Part shown: one piece after another, positions 1-8,531 of the stretch
Numbering within the stretch: the first letter of the stretch is position 1
Layout of the letters: the number at the start of each line of letters is the position of its first letter
Assembly (NCBI RefSeq): GCF_026626665.1
Contig: NZ_JAPNKE010000002.1
Coordinates: forward strand, 5,061,168 to 5,125,167
Direction of reading: 5' to 3'
DNA: 64,000 nucleotides
Origin: Nannocystis pusilla
GTDB taxonomy: Bacteria; Myxococcota_A; Polyangia; Nannocystales; Nannocystaceae
The notes under the pieces: generated by a model
Databases searched by the model: none
The model's input: only the letters and a program-made list of their open reading frames with translations
What the model was told of the DNA's origin: nothing
Made by a program: the position numbers and the translations under genes

Positions 1-2
1 GC

Positions 3-1106
3 TCGACGCCCGAGGTGCTCGCGCTCGCCAATCGCAGCATCGCCCGCAACGTCAAGCAGTACCCCAAGGAATTGGTGGCGGTGAAGAAGTCGGGGCCGAA
101 GCCGGCCGTGATCCCGCTGCGCGACGTGTTCCAGCAGGCCGAGTTCATCGCCCAGCGCGTGCTCGAGCTGCACCACGAGTACGACCTGCCGCTGTCGCGC
201 ATGGCCGTGCTCTACCGCAACCACTCGCACAGCCTCGAGCTGCAGGTCGAGCTGACGCGGCGGCAGATCCCGTACACCGTGCGCAGCGGCCTCCGCTTCT
301 TCGAGCAGGCCCACATCAAGGACGTGGTCGCCTACCTGCGCGCGCGCCAGAACCCGCAGGACAGCCTGTCGTGGATCCGCCTGCTGCGCCTGTGGCCGGG
401 GGTCGGCGCGCAGACGGCCGAGCAACTGGCGGTGCTCCTGGCCAAAGAGACAGCCGCGGGCACCGCCTCCGCCGCGCAGGTGCTGGCCGAGCAGGCGGGT
501 CAGGCGCGCGGGCGGGCCAAGCCCGCGCTCGAGCGCCTGGCCGAGCTGTGGGCGCTGCTAGAGAACCCCGATCTGCGCAGCCCCGGGGCGATGATCCGCG
601 AGGTCGTCGCCCGCCACTACGGCGAATACACCGAGCGCAACTTCCCCAACGCCGCCGCGCGCAAGGACGACCTCGAGCACCTCGCCGGCTACGCCGAGCG
701 CTACGACGGCGCCAACGAGTTCCTCAGCGAGCTCGCCCTGGTCCAGGGCATGAGCGCCGAGAACGTCCTCGGCGCCGAGGAGCCCGACGACATGCTGGTG
801 CTGTCGACCGTCCACCAGGCCAAGGGCCTCGAGTGGCCGATCTGCTTCGTCTTGTGGCTGGCCGAGGGCCGCTTCCCGATGGCCACCGCGGTGCGCGACC
901 CCGCCGACCTCGAGGAGGAGCGGCGCCTGTTCTACGTCGCGGCCACCCGCGCCGCCGACGAGCTGTACTGCTGCTATCCGGTGATCGAGGAGACCCGCGA
1001 CGGGCCGTCGCACATCATGCGCCCGAGCCGCTTCCTGGTCGAGATCGATCACAACCCGGCGGTGTTCGAGCGCTGGCAGATCGAAGAGTCCCCGGCGACC
1101 GGCTGA
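3..1106 (+). CDS. UvrD/PcrA-family DNA helicase, C-terminal part (5' end outside window)
   Basis: This is the C-terminal part of a superfamily 1A 3'-5' DNA helicase used in repair and replication restart. The frame is open from base 3, so the ATPase N-terminus lies upstream of the window. Visible family blocks are MAVLYRNHSHSLELQ (motif IV region, start of domain 2A), VLSTVHQAKGLEW (motif V, where the family usually has TxHxAKGLEW) and EEERRLFYVAATRA (motif VI with its arginine finger). The family identity is clear. PcrA, UvrD or Rep cannot be told apart without the N-terminus. A palindromic repeat cluster starts 7 bases after the stop, followed by a strong hairpin terminator shared with the convergent histone-fold gene. 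Confidence 0.93.
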   Translation, partial: STPEVLALANRSIARNVKQYPKELVAVKKSGPKPAVIPLRDVFQQAEFIAQRVLELHHEYDLPLSRMAVLYRNHSHSLELQVELTRRQIPYTVRSGLRFFEQAHIKDVVAYLRARQNPQDSLSWIRLLRLWPGVGAQTAEQLAVLLAKETAAGTASAAQVLAEQAGQARGRAKPALERLAELWALLENPDLRSPGAMIREVVARHYGEYTERNFPNAAARKDDLEHLAGYAERYDGANEFLSELALVQGMSAENVLGAEEPDDMLVLSTVHQAKGLEWPICFVLWLAEGRFPMATAVRDPADLEEERRLFYVAATRAADELYCCYPVIEETRDGPSHIMRPSRFLVEIDHNPAVFERWQIEESPATG

Positions 1107-1112
1107 CCTCGC

Positions 1113-1175
1113 GGGCATGTCCGCGCGGACATGTGCCCAGGATCATGTCCGCTCGCACATGCCCCCTCGGACACA
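1113..1175. repeat. 14-nt-phased CATG palindrome cluster
   Basis: CATG boxes start at 1116, 1130, 1144 and 1158, with a degenerate CACA at 1172, exactly 14 nt apart. The first interval is a perfect hairpin (CATGTCC, GCGC, GGACATG). The cluster starts 7 bases after the helicase stop codon. It belongs to the dispersed family described in the findings. Confidence 0.85.
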
Positions 1176-1285
1176 CCGAGGATTTGCCGCCCGCTCCGCG
1201 GCCGATCTGGCCGCAAGAATTGCCGGAGCGTACGAGTCGGCGGGTCAATCGTCGATCGCCCGCCCGGCGAATCGTCGCAGGCACG

Positions 1286-1319
1286 AAAAAAGGCCGCTCC
1301 GGACAGGAGCGGCCTTTTT
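1286..1319. terminator. Bidirectional intrinsic terminator
   Basis: A perfect 9-bp stem (GGCCGCTCC at 1292-1300 and its complement at 1306-1314) closes a 5-base loop. It is flanked by six A on the left and five T on the right, so it can terminate on both strands. It sits between the convergent helicase gene and the histone-fold gene. It is the clearest canonical terminator in the window. Confidence 0.93.
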
Positions 1320-1353
1320 ATTCGCTGCGTGCGACCCTGGCGGGTCGAACGGC

Positions 1354-1551
1354 CTACAGGTCGTAGGGGCGAACGGTGCTGCGGTTGTTGCTCTTGCAGC
1401 GCTCGATCGCGGCGCCGAGCAGCTCGTGGACCTTGTCGGACACGGCCTGGATCAGCTCGCCATCGCTGCGGAGACCCGCGTCACGGATGACGTCCTTGAC
1501 CTTGCTGCCGACGACGAGGATTTCCTTGGGTGCCTTGTTCTTGGTTGCCAT
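1354..1551 (-). CDS. Small histone-fold DNA-binding protein (bacterial histone)
   Basis: A 65-residue protein that looks like a stand-alone histone fold. After a short basic N-terminus, SKVKDVIRDAG, AVSDKVHELLGAAIERCK and RSTVRPYDL line up with helix 1, the long helix 2 and the conserved loop/helix 3 start of archaeal histones (the R-K/S-T-I/V-K/R-x-x-D signature). Single-domain histones of this size are known from Bdellovibrio and other bacteria and can be abundant nucleoid proteins; that role here is inference. I chose the ATG at 1551 because the reading frame upstream of it has no domain-like sequence. The gene ends at the bidirectional terminator. The upstream 460 bases, to the end of tsaE, hold no gene and are probably its leader. 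Confidence 0.85.
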   Translation of the reverse strand: MATKNKAPKEILVVGSKVKDVIRDAGLRSDGELIQAVSDKVHELLGAAIERCKSNNRSTVRPYDL

Positions 1552-1984
1552 TGTTGGTTCTTTCGCTCGTACGTCCGTGCGGACGAGAATGTGGAGGAGG
1601 TCGCGGTAGATCGGAGAAGCCCGACCTCGTTGCTCGGCAAGGACCATAATCCGGAACATCTGCTCTGCAAAGGCAATTTGCAGCGTAGGAGCCAACTTTT
1701 TCGGGGAGGGCCAGCGGGGAGGGGGTAGCGGCCCGTGTACCTTAGGTGTCGCGGACCTGTCGGCGCCGGCCGATCGCACCTTCGTCGACGCGCTTGCGAG
1801 CTCGCTAAATCGGCGAAATTCCATGAATCTGGCCGTCTACGCGCCGCCGCGGCCGCCGAATTGCTCGACGTCGGCGCGCCGCATGACGACGTGCGAGCAC
1901 AAGTCCGATCTCCCTGAAGCCCGCGTCACAGCCCGTGAGGCCCAGAAGATCGCATCTGCCCCGAGCGCCGTGTACTCGCCGGCC

Positions 1985-2000
1985 AGGTCTCTTGAGACCT
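1985..2000. other. Perfect short hairpin downstream of tsaE
   Basis: AGGTCTC and GAGACCT are separated by TT, a perfect 7-bp inverted repeat 15 bases after the tsaE stop on the minus strand. There is no clear T-run, so it is a candidate 3'-end structure rather than a proven terminator. Confidence 0.4.
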
Positions 2001-2014
2001 TGCCTTTCCTTCCT

Positions 2015-2623
2015 TTAAGAGGAGGAGAGGCCCTCGCAGGCGACCGACCATGCGGACAGCAGCGCGGCCGCACGGGGGCCAGTGGCCGCGGCGAACAGGG
2101 ATCTGCGGTCCACGGACGGGCGCGTCAGCGTGATCGCCAGGTGATCCGCAGGCGGCGTACGCCACCGAGATCCCCACTCGACGATCATCGCCGCCCCGCG
2201 CGAGAGGTTCGGCTGTTCGGCCGCTTCGCCGAACGCACCGGCCTCGAGGAGCAGATCCTCGAGGTCGAGGGAATCGAAGCCTGCGCCGCCGCCGAGGCCC
2301 TCGTCGCCGTCGCCGCCGAGGCGGAACAGATCGACGTGGACGAGGCTCGGGCCGCGGCCGTGGTGGACCATGCAGAGCGTGAAGGTCGGGCTCTGGACCC
2401 GACCGGGATGAGACACGCCGAGGCCGACGGCGATCGCACGCGTGAGCGTCGTCTTGCCGGCGCCCATGGGGCCGTGGAGCAGCACCGAGTCGCCGGCCTG
2501 CAGACACGCCCCGAGCGCGCGCCCGCGCAGCGCCAGGGCCTCCTGGTCGAGGTCGGTGAATGCCAGCGATCGTCCGCCGCCGTCGTCGGCACCTGCGCCC
2601 CTGTCAGTCGGCCCTGCGCTCAC
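2015..2623 (-). CDS. tsaE: tRNA threonylcarbamoyladenosine biosynthesis ATPase TsaE
   Basis: TsaE is the cytoplasmic ATPase that works with TsaB and TsaD to make t6A37 on ANN-decoding tRNAs. The protein of about 202 residues carries the family P-loop GPMGAGKTTLT (residues 51-61), then SPTFTL, a Walker-B-like HVDLFRL and VEWGSR near the C-terminus. I chose the GTG at 2623 because the sequence before it resembles no family member; this leaves a short, slightly long N-terminus. It is divergent from the peptidase gene, so a promoter pair should lie in 2624-2699. No tsaB or tsaD is present nearby. Confidence 0.9.
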   Translation of the reverse strand: MSAGPTDRGAGADDGGGRSLAFTDLDQEALALRGRALGACLQAGDSVLLHGPMGAGKTTLTRAIAVGLGVSHPGRVQSPTFTLCMVHHGRGPSLVHVDLFRLGGDGDEGLGGGAGFDSLDLEDLLLEAGAFGEAAEQPNLSRGAAMIVEWGSRWRTPPADHLAITLTRPSVDRRSLFAAATGPRAAALLSAWSVACEGLSSS

Positions 2624-2699
2624 GCCGCGAGTGTACACGCCGTGCGCCGAAGGAGCGGCCTTGTGCGCCGCGAAACTCCGGTGGTACAGGGCTGGTCCG

Positions 2700-4832
2700 A
2701 TGCTCGCAGTGAGCCCTCGTCTCCTCCGTCGCGCCGCCGCGTGCGCCCTCGCGGGCGTCGTCGCGTGCGAGCCGGGGGCGGCGCCGGAGCGGCGGCTGCC
2801 GGACCCGGCCGAACCGCTGCGACCGCCGGACGTCCGCGGCCCGATCCCCGCCGGCATCAAGCTCGCCGACTACGTCCTCGACGCCAGCCTCGACGCCGAC
2901 AAGCACACCGTCAGCGGCACCGCGCGCATCACCTGGCGTAACCACACGCGCGCGCCCGTCGACTCGCTGGTCCTCCACCTCTATATGAACGGCTTCCGCG
3001 CCGAGGACACCGCGTGGATGGCCGAGGCCCGCGGAGCGCACCGCGGCGCGCGCCAGGACAAGGGCGAGGGCAAGTGGGGCTACATCGACGTCCGCGCCGC
3101 TCGCCTGCTCGCCCACGGCCCCGCCGTCGACTTCAAGGCGCCCGAGCAGCGCGACGCCGCCGCCACCCCGCTCGCGCTGGTCGAGGGCGCCGACCCCAGC
3201 CTCGGCACGCTCGCCCTGCCCCGCCCGGTCGGCCCCGACGAGGCGGTCACCGTCGAGCTCGACTTCTTCACCCAGCTGCCCCGGGTGTTCGCGCGCACCG
3301 GCTACGACGGCGACTTCCACATGGTCGGCCAGTGGTACCCGAAGCTGGCGGTGCGCCACGAGGGCGGCTGGCAGGCCCACGTGTTCACCCTGCACAGCGA
3401 GTTCTACGCCGACTTCGGTGACTACGAGGTCCACCTGGATGTCCCCGAGGACATGGTCGTCGGGGCAAGCGGCGTGCTGGTCGAGGAGCGGCCGCCGGAG
3501 GGCGGGCGCAAGCGGCTGCACTACCGCGCCGACACCGTGCACGACTTCGCGTGGGCGGCCTCGCCCGACTTCCTCGAGTACGACGACATGTGGCGCGACG
3601 TCAGGATCCGCCAGCTCATCCCGCGCGCGCTCGCGGCCGACGCCCAGCGCCACCTCGAGGCGCAGGTCGCCGCGCTCGAGAGCATGGACGCGCGCTTCGG
3701 GCCCTACCCGTGGTCGACGATCACGATCGTCCACCCGCCGGAGTCCGCCGGCGGGGCCCAGGGCATGGAGTACCCGACGCTCTACACCACCTCGGACATC
3801 CTGCGCCTGCCGCTGCCGCTGCGCCTGCTCGGCATCCACGAGCTGCTCACCGGCGAGTTCACCACCATCCACGAGTTCGGCCACCAGTACTTCCAGGGCC
3901 TGCTCGCCTCCGACGAGGCGACCCAGCCGTGGCTCGACGAGGGCATCAACTCGTTCTCCAACACCCTCGTGCTCGACGACTGGTTCGGCGGCGACGCCAC
4001 GATCGCGCGGATCGGCAACCAGCGCGTCTCGACGGTCGACATGATCCGCGTCGCCCTCGGCAGCAGCGCCGAGCTCGACGCCGTCGACCGCCCCGCCGAG
4101 GCGTACCGCGACTTCACCGGCACCTTCGGCGGCACCGTCTACCGCAAGACCGCGGCCGTGTTCCACACCTTGCGCGCCCTGGTCGGCCCGGAAAAGTTCG
4201 ACCGCGCCTTCCGCGTCTACTGCGACACCTGGCGCTTCCGCCACCCGACCGGCGCCGACCTGCGGGCCGTGCTCCTGCGCGAATTGGGCCCGAAGGTCAG
4301 GATCTCCGAGACAGGTCCCGACGGACAGCCGGTCGACCTCGACGTCGCCGACTTCCTGGCCCAGGGCCTCGAGACCACCGCCTCCGTCGACTTCACGGTG
4401 GCGAGGATCGCCAACCGGCGGGCCGTCGGCGGCGGCGGCTGGCGCCGCGGTCAGGACGGCGCGCTCGCCCTGATCGAGCCGGAGCCGGAGCCCGCCGGCG
4501 AGGAGCTGGCGGACGAGGCCAGCGAGGGCTTCGCGCTGATCGTGCGCGAGGGCGAGTTCCGCCTGCCGGTCGAGCTCGAGTTCGAGTTCAAGGGCGGCGA
4601 GCGCGAGCGGCTGTGGTGGGACGGCCAGGCCCGCTACCGCGTGTTCACCTTCCCCGGGCGCAAGCTGGCCGGCGTCGCCGTCGATCCCGACGACAAGCTC
4701 CTGCTCGAGGGCGAGCGCCTCGACGACCACCTGCGCGCCCCCGGCTCGCGCAAGCCCGACGGCATCAGCGACCCGCTGGCGCGCTTCAGCGAGGCGGTCG
4801 ACCTCGCCCTGCTCGGAGGCCTCGGCCTGTGA
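2700..4832 (+). CDS. Lipoprotein M1-family metallopeptidase
   Basis: A 710-residue secreted zinc aminopeptidase-like protein. The N-terminus is a lipoprotein signal ending in LAGVVAC. The zinc site is HEFGH (391-395) followed 18 residues later by Glu414, the exact M1 spacing. Upstream, GGAQGMEYPT replaces the usual GxMEN exopeptidase motif, so aminopeptidase specificity may be altered. The C-terminal third is acidic, without catalytic motifs. The ATG at 2700 starts directly at the signal peptide. Its stop overlaps the GTG of the next gene (GTGA), so the two are probably co-translated. An in-gene copy of the palindrome lies at 3439-3454. Confidence 0.9.
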   Translation: MLAVSPRLLRRAAACALAGVVACEPGAAPERRLPDPAEPLRPPDVRGPIPAGIKLADYVLDASLDADKHTVSGTARITWRNHTRAPVDSLVLHLYMNGFRAEDTAWMAEARGAHRGARQDKGEGKWGYIDVRAARLLAHGPAVDFKAPEQRDAAATPLALVEGADPSLGTLALPRPVGPDEAVTVELDFFTQLPRVFARTGYDGDFHMVGQWYPKLAVRHEGGWQAHVFTLHSEFYADFGDYEVHLDVPEDMVVGASGVLVEERPPEGGRKRLHYRADTVHDFAWAASPDFLEYDDMWRDVRIRQLIPRALAADAQRHLEAQVAALESMDARFGPYPWSTITIVHPPESAGGAQGMEYPTLYTTSDILRLPLPLRLLGIHELLTGEFTTIHEFGHQYFQGLLASDEATQPWLDEGINSFSNTLVLDDWFGGDATIARIGNQRVSTVDMIRVALGSSAELDAVDRPAEAYRDFTGTFGGTVYRKTAAVFHTLRALVGPEKFDRAFRVYCDTWRFRHPTGADLRAVLLRELGPKVRISETGPDGQPVDLDVADFLAQGLETTASVDFTVARIANRRAVGGGGWRRGQDGALALIEPEPEPAGEELADEASEGFALIVREGEFRLPVELEFEFKGGERERLWWDGQARYRVFTFPGRKLAGVAVDPDDKLLLEGERLDDHLRAPGSRKPDGISDPLARFSEAVDLALLGGLGL

Positions 4833-5602
4833 GGGCGCTGCGCCGCGTGCTCCGCGTGCCGGGCCTGTGGCTCGGCCTGTGCGCCCTGCACCTCGCGCTC
4901 GCGTGGGGCCTGGCCCTGCCGGTCGCCGGGGCCGTGCGCACCGTCATGGGCGGGCGCGTGTGGACCGACCCGCACCGCCTGATCGCCGCGCTCGCCGAGC
5001 TGCTGGCCCAGAGCCCCGCGATCGTCGCCGTGTTCGCGACCGCCACCATCGCCAGCGGCCTGCTCGGCGCCGCGATCGCCCTGCTCGTCCGCGGCGGCGC
5101 GCTGCTCCGCCTCGACGACGCCAGCGACCGAAGCACCCGCGCCTGGGCCGAGTTCGGCCGCGCCAGCCTCGGCAACCTCCCGGTGCTGGCGCTGATCGGC
5201 CTCTACGGCCTGGTCCTCCGCCTCGTCCTCAGCTTCGTCACCAACGTCCTGGCCGCCTCGCACGCCCTCGTCGAGTTGGTCGTGCTGATCCTCGTCCTGA
5301 CCTTCGCCACCTGCGTCGGCGACCTGGCGGCCGCCCGCCGGGTGCTCCGCGGCGAGCGCGGCGTCCACCCCCGCGAGTACGTGCGGGCCTGCATCGACGT
5401 GGCCAAGAGCCCGCTCCTGTGGCTGAGCTCCGGCGCGCTCACCCTCGCCCGCTGGGCCGTCGCCGCCGCGATCGTCCTGGTCGCCGTCCACGGCGCCGGC
5501 GAGGCCTGGGCGTCCTGGTCCGCCCGCGGCCTCGCCTGCGTCGCGGTGTTCCTCGCGCTGTGGCGCATGGCCGTCGCGGTCGAGGCCAGCCGCCGCGCCT
5601 GA
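4829..5602 (+). CDS. Multi-spanning membrane protein, translationally coupled to the M1 peptidase
   Basis: A 257-residue protein starting at a GTG that overlaps the previous stop. It has about six hydrophobic segments (for example LWLGLCALHLALAWGLALPV, IVAVFATATIASGLLGAAIA, LVELVVLILVLTFATCVG, AVAAAIVLVAVH) and no catalytic motif that I recognise. Charged loops such as REYVRACIDVAKSP separate the segments. Coupling to a lipoprotein peptidase suggests a shared envelope role, but the function is unknown. Palindromes begin about 10 bases after its stop. Confidence 0.8.
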   Translation: MRALRRVLRVPGLWLGLCALHLALAWGLALPVAGAVRTVMGGRVWTDPHRLIAALAELLAQSPAIVAVFATATIASGLLGAAIALLVRGGALLRLDDASDRSTRAWAEFGRASLGNLPVLALIGLYGLVLRLVLSFVTNVLAASHALVELVVLILVLTFATCVGDLAAARRVLRGERGVHPREYVRACIDVAKSPLLWLSSGALTLARWAVAAAIVLVAVHGAGEAWASWSARGLACVAVFLALWRMAVAVEASRRA

Positions 5603-5611
5603 GCCGAGCTC

Positions 5612-5679
5612 GCCTGTCCCACGGGACAGCGGGCAGTTCGCTCGCGGCCGGCGCAGAGCGGCCTGTCTCTCGGGACAGC
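5612..5679. repeat. Two CCTGTCC/GGACAGG-type palindromes
   Basis: Two hairpins, CTGTCCCACGGGACAG (5614-5629) and CTGTCTCTCGGGACAG (5663-5678), form the CCTG/CAGG variant of the phased repeat. They follow the membrane-protein stop by about 10 bases and lead into the large array. Confidence 0.75.
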
Positions 5680-5718
5680 CGTCCTACCGCCGCCCTCGCC
5701 CGGCCCACGGGTTGCCAG

Positions 5719-6182
5719 CGATAGCATGTCCAAGAGGACATGTCCTCACGGGCATCCGTCCTGCGGCCGCCTCGCCCCGCCCGCCATCGGTAGCATGTCC
5801 ATGAGGACATGCCCTCTTGAACATCCGTCCTATCGCCGCCCTCGCCCGCCCGCCATCGATAGCATGTTCACGAGGACATGTCCTCTTGAACATCCATTCT
5901 ACCGCCGCCTCGCCCGACCCGCGGTCTGCCAGCGATAGCATGTTCACGAGAACATGTCCTCGTGAACATCTGTTCTACCACCGCCTCGCCCGGCCCGCGG
6001 TCGCCAGCGACAGCATGTTTGATAGGACATGTCCTAACAGACATACGCCTTACTGCCCTCGCCCGGCCAGCGATAGCATGTTCACAGGAACATGCCTCAT
6101 GGACATATTCCACCGGCCGCCGCCCTCACGCCGAGCCGCCCCTCACTTGACATGCTCCCAAAGACATGTCCCTTGGAACAAC
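5719..6182. repeat. Tandem array of about seven palindromic units
   Basis: The motif AGCATGT starts at 5723, 5792, 5861, 5937, 6012 and 6075, with a further unit at about 6150, so the period is 63-76 bases. Each unit holds two or three CATG boxes 14 nt apart forming a dyad of about 30 bases, followed by a GC-rich spacer resembling CGCCCGGCCCGC..CAGCGAT. The dyad arms differ between units while staying largely complementary: ATGTTC pairs with GAACAT in the third and fourth units, and ATGTTTG with a near-complement in the fifth. There is no gene in 5603-6374. Confidence 0.88.
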
Positions 6183-6374
6183 CTACAGCTCCGGGCAGCC
6201 ACGACAAAATGTCCCGCGGGGCCGCCCGGCCGCGCCATGTCGCCACGACGAAATGTCGCTCGCGCCGGCCCCTCGCGTCGCTTACGGCGTGCTTACAGCT
6301 ACACGGACACGCCGATCTTTCTGACCGGCGGACACCTCGGCTCGCGCCGTCGCGGCGTGCTAGCCTTCGCCTTC

Positions 6375-8206
6375 ATGCGCGTTGGTATCCTCCCCTGGTT
6401 GTTCGTGCTGGCGGCCTGCGGCGCCGCGGCCGACCCACCGGCTCCCTCTGCCCCGTCTCCCGCCATAGCGACGACGACGCCCCTATCGACCCCCGCGCCC
6501 GCGCCGGCACCGAGCAGCGTCGGCGGCCGCTTGCGGGCCCACGACGGCTCCCCCTGCGCGCCGCCAGCTTCGCCCTCCAGCGCAACGGCTCCCCGACCCC
6601 GGTCGTCAGCGGCTCGCTCGCCGCCGACGGCAGCTTCCGCGTCGAGGTCGAGCCCGGCCTCTACACGCTCGTCATCGGCGCCGTCGATCACGCCCAGATC
6701 GCGCAACCCCTGCTGCTCGCGGGCCCCGTCGAGGTGGAAGGCGAGCTCGGCACCTATTTCCGTCCCGAGCCGGGCGAGGCCCTGCAGCTGCGCCGGCAGT
6801 GGCTCGACGCCGAAGACAAGCCGCTCGACGAGGACTGGCGGCCGGCCGCCCGCACGCCTGCCGGCACCTATCGCCTCGACCTCGCCGACCGGCCCCCGCG
6901 CGCCGTGAAGCTGCGCTACCAGCTCAGCCGCGACTATGGCACCCACAACGGCCCGGTCGCCGACAGCTACGAGAGCGACGGCGGCGGCGACTTCTGGTCG
7001 GTCCTCGCCCTCGCCGGGCGCGACGCGCTCGAGCTCGACCTCGCCGCGCTGCCGCCGGCCGGCAAGCCGGCGCGGCTCGAGTGGCGCGGCGAGCCGCCGG
7101 ACCAGCGGGCAGTGCGGATCTTCCGTGACACCTGGGGCCCGCGGAGCACCGCGCTCCAGCGCAGCATGACGGCCCCGGACGGCAAGGTCCGCGAGCCGAC
7201 CCCGGCGCAGCGAGCGGCCCTGGCCGCCCTGGCAGCCGAGGCCCGCGCCGACGCCGACGCCGCCGCCGACGACGACACGCGCATGCTGTTGCGCCTCGCC
7301 TACCTCGACGTGTTCCCCGTCCTCCACGACCCCGCGCACGCGCGCGAGCAGGCCGACTGGATCCTCGCCCGCGTCGATCCGCTCGACCCGCGGCTCGGCC
7401 TGCTCTCGTCGGTCCCCTTCCACCTCGGACGCGTGCTCGAGACCGCCGACGAGAGCTTCGCCGCGCGCGCGGAGGTGTGGCTCGGCCACGCAGCCGACCA
7501 CCCCCACGCCGAGCTCGCGCTCACGGCCCTCCACTACCTCCTCGCCCGCGCCGACGCCCGCGGCCTCGACGACCGCGTCGCCGCGCTGTACGCCCGCGTC
7601 CGCGAGCCGCGGTTCGCCGACAATTTCAACGCCGAGTTCATCGCCAGGCAGTTCGACCCGGACCGCCCGATCCAGCGGGGCAAGCCGTTCCCCGACTTCG
7701 AGTTCCCCGCGCTCGCCGCCGGCGCTCCGCCGGTCACCGGCGCCGCTCGCCGCGGCCGCCCCTACTTCATCGAGTTCTGGGCCACCTGGTGCGGCCCCTG
7801 CGTCGCCGGCATGCCCGAGCTCCACGCCGCCTACGCCGCCGTCAACGACCTGCAGGCCGGGCCCGGCGAGGACGCCCTGCACGAGCTCGGCCCGGCCGCG
7901 CGCCCGAACATCGAGTTCGTGTTCGTCTCCCTCGACGCGAAGCCCGGCGACGTCGAGGCGTTCCGCGCCCAGCAATGGACGATGCCGTGGACGCACGCGA
8001 TCGTGAGACCCGATGACCTGGCCGACGTCTGGGGGCGCTTCGGCTTCATGGGCATCCCGATGGGCGTCCTCGTCGACGAGGCCGGCACCGTCGTCGCGCT
8101 CAGCAGCGACCTCCGCGACGACGAGCTGGTGCCCACGCTCCGGCAGGCGGCCCGGGCGACCCCGGCCGCAGCGATCCCGGCGCGGACGGCCGCCGGCCGC
8201 CCGTGA
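6375..8206 (+). CDS. TlpA-like thioredoxin-fold lipoprotein, copy 1 (one apparent frameshift)
   Basis: An envelope-anchored thiol-disulfide protein of about 610 residues. It begins with a lipoprotein signal (MRVGILPWLFVLAAC), then a Pro/Ala tether and a carboxypeptidase-regulatory-like beta domain (GRLRAHDGSP to VDHAQ). A helical middle region follows, and the C-terminal TlpA/AhpC-type domain has WCGPC in FWATWCGPC. The frame changes at about 6553, where copy 2 has one more G (CCCCG versus CCCC), so a single missing base explains it. The domains on both sides are intact. It is a tandem paralogue of the next gene, with the same layout, and probably duplicated locally. Redox function is inferred from the WCxxC motif. 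Confidence 0.82.
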
Positions 8207-8212
8207 GCGCGG

Positions 8213-8292
8213 AAGCACGCGTCCTCCGAGACATGCCCTGAACGACATGTCTTACGGGGCATGCTCTCATGAGCATGCCCTGAAGGACACCC
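8213..8292. repeat. 14-nt-phased CATG palindrome cluster
   Basis: CATG boxes start at 8232, 8246, 8260 and 8274, with CACC at 8288; all steps are exactly 14 nt. The cluster begins within about 10 bases of the stop of TlpA-like copy 1. Confidence 0.85.
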
Positions 8293-8366
8293 CATTCAAT
8301 TGCGCCGGCCTGCCGCGCGAGGCTCCCCCGCTCCAGCCGCTCCGGACAAGCGCCTCGCCCCGAGGC

Positions 8367-8413
8367 CATGCTCCGCGAGACGGGCATCGATCCCCTGTCC
8401 CTCGCGACAGGCC
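8367..8413. repeat. Diverged palindrome cluster
   Basis: A CATGCTCC box is followed by GGGCAT and then a CTGTCCCTCGCGACAG hairpin. This is a weaker, more diverged member of the same family, lying about 150 bases upstream of TlpA-like copy 2. Confidence 0.6.
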
Positions 8414-8531
8414 GTTTTCTACCGCCATCTCGCGCATCCGCCGAGCCGACGGCAGCCCCCGATTACCCCGGACCGCGATCGCCGGTACGTCCCGATCGCA
8501 GCGCATCGCCTCGCGTGCTATGGTCGACCGT

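Noticed and set aside
2604..4730. 708-residue reading frame antisense to the M1 peptidase
   Set aside because: It mirrors codons of a clear metallopeptidase in very GC-rich DNA. Its composition (Val, Ala, Glu, Gly, Asp runs) is typical of shadow frames and no domain is visible.
5726..6113. Short reading frames rich in Cys, His, Thr and Arg through the repeat array
   Set aside because: They are translations of the palindrome (TCP, GH, RTC motifs recur in all frames and on both strands). There is no ribosome site and no conserved start.
5719..6182. CRISPR-like array
   Set aside because: The period is regular, but the conserved part is a variable palindrome and the spacers are themselves similar GC-rich sequences. 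Repeats are not identical, and no cas genes are near.
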